Positions 16,801 to 18,399 of a DNA stretch of 18,399 bases are shown one piece after another. Every line of letters begins with the position of its first letter. Position 1 is the first letter of the stretch. The DNA comes from Candidatus Dadabacteria bacterium (GTDB lineage: Bacteria; J088). The stretch is taken from positions 1-18,399 of the forward strand of contig RFIY01000242.1 in the NCBI GenBank assembly GCA_003695505.1. Direction: 5' to 3'. Made by a program: the position numbers and the translations under genes. A model generated the notes under the pieces. That model made no database searches, was not told where the DNA came from, and saw only the letters and a list, made by a program, of their open reading frames with translations.

Positions 16801-16842
16801 CAAAAATGCCCTCCTCATCATCGGGGAGAATCTGAGGAGGGC
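16801..16842 (-). terminator. Intrinsic terminator (gene end, sRNA end or nqr attenuator)
   Basis: On the minus strand GCCCTCCTCA (16842-16833) pairs perfectly with 16817-16808 around a 15-base loop containing CUCCCC, followed by A and five T. It lies about 87 bases past the stop of the outer-membrane protein gene and about 35 bases past the start site of the promoter at 16883-16911, so it can end either transcript before nqrA. Confidence 0.85.
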
Positions 16843-16876
16843 TGCGGTGGGGAGCCTGGTTACCTTTTCAGGTACT
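16802..16876 (-). ncRNA. Candidate ~75-nt small RNA or attenuated nqr leader
   Basis: RNA from the promoter at 16883-16911 should begin near 16876 and end at the T-run near 16802. It would hold a 5-bp hairpin TACCT-GAAA-AGGTA (16874-16861), a single-stranded linker with CUCCCC (16854-16849), and the terminator stem whose loop repeats CUCCCC (16828-16823). C-rich loops are typical of small RNAs that pair with ribosome binding sites. The nqrA site (GGGAG) is a possible partner. A riboswitch or attenuator controlling nqr is the alternative. No known RNA family was recognised. Confidence 0.5.
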
Positions 16877-16882
16877 GATCTT

Positions 16883-16911
16883 AGTCTAACTTTTTCGACG
16901 AGCCTTGTCAA
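16883..16911 (-). promoter_or_regulatory. Sigma70 promoter 18 bases after the outer-membrane protein gene
   Basis: On the minus strand TTGACA (16911-16906, perfect) and TAGACT (16888-16883, four of six) are separated by exactly 17 bases. It faces nqrA, but a terminator lies about 35 bases beyond its start site. Confidence 0.65.
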
Positions 16912-16928
16912 GGGCTTCGCCTAAGGTG

Positions 16929-17792
16929 TCACATCAGATTGATTTCGATCCCGGCAACGTGTACGTTGACCTTGCCTGTTCGCCGTTCAAAACCGTAAAA
17001 CATTTGTCCCTTCGGAAAGTACCAGCCGACGCCGGCATTCCAGGTCATCGGCCGTCCGGTCGCATAGAAGTCCTGGCGCCAGGCGCCGCGCAGCGCAATC
17101 TGATCGAGCGCCAGCAGTTCGGTCGAGACCGATCCGGTCCAGTGGCGGATATTGTCGGTCAGTTGCGTGACGTCGACGAACAGGCCGACGCGCGGATGCG
17201 GCATCCACGCAATCCCTGACGTGATCGTCGGATCGGGCGCGTTTTTCGTGAACCAGAGGATGTCACGCGACACGATCGACCAGTTGGCTTTCTCGGCGAC
17301 GGGGACGATCAGTCCGGTCGAAAAATTGTGATTCTTGCGCTTTACGGTTTCGGTCAGTCCCTGCGGGGCGCCCATCTTGTCGAGGCGAAAGTGGTAGCTG
17401 AAGCCGAGGTACGCCTTCTCGCCATAGAATTCGGCGGCCGACAGGGTCAGGCGATGCTTCTGCACGGCGCCCCACGCCGCTGCGTGCCCCTTGCGTGGTT
17501 TGAGGTTCTGGTAGTCCACACCCATGGCCATCGGCGATGTACGGTTGTCGACGACGGAAAGGTCGAAGCCGGCGCCATCGCCTTCATGGATGAACGCGGC
17601 GCCGCCGGAGTAGCGATCGAGAATGCTGATGCCAGCCGGGTTGACCGTGATCGCCGAATGGTCATTGACAAAGGCCGTGCCATTCCCGCCGAGTCCCGAA
17701 GACTGCCCCCAGGCGGCGGGCTGTTCCCAGGAAGCAGCAACGGCCGGGCTGGCCCACAGCAAGATCAGGATCCAGATCCATTGCCGTGTCAT
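16929..17792 (-). CDS. FadL/OmpP1-like outer-membrane beta-barrel protein
   Basis: The product of 287 residues has a signal peptide (MTRQWIWILILLW...AVA, cleavage before ASWEQ). The early string LGGNGTAFVNDHSAITVNPAGI resembles the N-terminal signature of the FadL/OmpP1/TodX and related barrel families (GLGGAGxA..DDASAxxxNPAGL). The rest shows alternating hydrophobic strands with many aromatic residues and ends AGIEINLM, fitting beta strands in the outer membrane. At 287 residues it is shorter than FadL (over 400), so a smaller relative with fewer strands is likely and a fatty-acid substrate should not be assumed. The ATG overlaps the dtd stop (ATGA), so it is translated with dtd. Leftward transcripts from here head towards nqrA and meet the terminator at 16801-16842. 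Confidence 0.7.
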   Translation of the reverse strand: MTRQWIWILILLWASPAVAASWEQPAAWGQSSGLGGNGTAFVNDHSAITVNPAGISILDRYSGGAAFIHEGDGAGFDLSVVDNRTSPMAMGVDYQNLKPRKGHAAAWGAVQKHRLTLSAAEFYGEKAYLGFSYHFRLDKMGAPQGLTETVKRKNHNFSTGLIVPVAEKANWSIVSRDILWFTKNAPDPTITSGIAWMPHPRVGLFVDVTQLTDNIRHWTGSVSTELLALDQIALRGAWRQDFYATGRPMTWNAGVGWYFPKGQMFYGFERRTGKVNVHVAGIEINLM

Positions 17793-18241
17793 GGCGTGTC
17801 CTTTCGTGATTCGAGGATGACGGTCACCGGACCGTCGTTGACCAGTGCGACCTGCATGTCAGCGCCGAAGACGCCCGTCGCGACGCGCGGATAGCGTGCG
17901 GCCAGCGCTTCGGCAAGCAGTTCGAACTGCAACCGTGCAGGGCCGGGCGCGGCACTGCGGGAAAAGTCGGGGCGGGTTCCCTTGCGGCAGCGGCCCGCCA
18001 CCGTGAAGTTGCTGACGAGGAGCAGATCGCCATCGACGTCGGTCAGCGTTCGCGCCCAGCGTCCATCGCCATCGTCGAACAGACGAAGCGTCAGCAGCTT
18101 GCGCACCATCCAGTCGATGTCGTGCCGATCATCATCGCGCTCGATGGCGACAAGCGCGCAGAGTCCATGTCCGACCGCGCAGATCGTGCCCGAATCGGTG
18201 GTAATCGAGCCGTCAAGAATACGTTGAACCACGGCGATCAC
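17789..18241 (-). CDS. dtd: D-aminoacyl-tRNA deacylase Dtd
   Basis: Dtd removes D-amino acids (and glycine from tRNA-Ala) mischarged onto tRNA, in the cytoplasm as a homodimer. The 150 residues align end to end with the family: AVVQRIL at the start, RKLLTLRLF, the active-site region at 77-80, CRKGTRPDFS and the C-terminal FGADMQVALVNDGPVT with the Gly137-cisPro138 pair that enforces chirality. The active-site motif normally reads SQxxT; here it is SNFT, Asn78 replacing Gln. The start is GTG 18241, since an ATG just upstream runs into a stop. No clear Shine-Dalgarno is seen. The TGA overlaps the ATG of the outer-membrane protein gene. Confidence 0.93.
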   Translation of the reverse strand: MIAVVQRILDGSITTDSGTICAVGHGLCALVAIERDDDRHDIDWMVRKLLTLRLFDDGDGRWARTLTDVDGDLLLVSNFTVAGRCRKGTRPDFSRSAAPGPARLQFELLAEALAARYPRVATGVFGADMQVALVNDGPVTVILESRKDTP

Positions 18242-18255
18242 GAATCAACCCATAC

Positions 18256-18284
18256 AATATAGAGAAGGAGACATTCGCTGTCGC
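18256..18284 (-). promoter_or_regulatory. Candidate dtd promoter
   Basis: On the minus strand GCGACA (18284-18279, four of six) and TATATT (18261-18256, five of six) are 17 bases apart. The start site would be only about 10 bases before the GTG, giving a very short leader, consistent with the missing ribosome binding site. Confidence 0.4.
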
Positions 18285-18331
18285 GACCGATTTCCGCGAA
18301 TGGCGGATGAGGTAACCGCCGGGAGTAACTC

Positions 18332-18399
18332 TTGAACAGCATACCGCAATCCAGCGAAACATCCGGTTGGCCGGGCGCGCTGCTGGCCGACCTCCGGCA
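18332..18399 (+). CDS. Probable start of a rightward gene (partial)
   Basis: GGGAG at 18321-18325 lies six bases before TTG 18332, from which a frame is open to the window end (MNSIPQSSETSGWPGALLADLR...). No ATG or GTG is as well placed. The gene diverges from dtd. Twenty-two residues show no recognisable family. The ribosome binding site is the main support. Confidence 0.4.
   Translation, partial: MNSIPQSSETSGWPGALLADLR

Noticed and set aside
16591-16911. 106-codon minus-strand frame just before nqrA, with a hydrophobic stretch
   Set aside because: It runs through the promoter, the terminator and two -10 boxes, and its third-codon-position GC is much lower than in the neighbours, so it is probably non-coding.

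Overview
This window is a GC-rich (roughly 60% by eye) bacterial chromosome segment. The organism looks Gram-negative: there are lipoprotein signals, an outer-membrane beta-barrel protein and a full Na+-translocating NADH:quinone oxidoreductase (Na+-NQR) locus with its own apbE and nqrM. The order nqrABCDEF-apbE-nqrM is the one known from Gammaproteobacteria such as Vibrio, so a gammaproteobacterium, perhaps marine or salt-adapted, is the best guess. This rests on gene content only and is not proven. I see no insertion sequence, phage gene, CRISPR array, tRNA or rRNA.

Layout. Positions 1-4983 read rightward: the tail of a membrane protein, a HupE/UreJ-like membrane protein, mnmG (tRNA wobble-uridine modification) and a large cation/proton antiporter that carries TrkA-type RCK domains and a PTS EIIA-type domain. 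A strong bidirectional terminator (5000-5040) closes this block. Positions 5081-9206 hold an accessory block of four unrecognised envelope proteins. One lipoprotein reads leftward. From a divergent, promoter-bearing intergenic region, two lipoproteins and one secreted protein read rightward. Two of the rightward proteins share a related C-terminal Ig/PKD-like domain.

Positions 9262-16586 are one leftward operon: nqrA-B-C-D-E-F, apbE, nqrM and possibly a tiny membrane-protein ORF. It encodes all six Na+-NQR subunits plus the two known maturation factors: ApbE, which attaches FMN to NqrB and NqrC, and NqrM, which is needed for the iron centre between NqrD and NqrE. Start/stop overlaps and short gaps imply tight co-expression. 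A perfect 13-bp hairpin lies just inside apbE, after nqrF, and may separate structural-subunit expression from maturation-factor expression.

Positions 16587-16928 are the nqr upstream region. A good sigma70-type promoter sits only about 35 bases before a terminator hairpin, so it should produce a ~75-nt RNA with C-rich (CUCCCC) single-stranded stretches. This is either an attenuated nqr leader or an independent small RNA, and it is the most interesting signal here. Further candidate promoters lie between it and nqrA. Upstream again, still leftward, are a FadL/OmpP1-like outer-membrane protein and dtd (D-aminoacyl-tRNA deacylase), joined by an ATGA overlap. The window ends with the probable start of a rightward gene that diverges from dtd.
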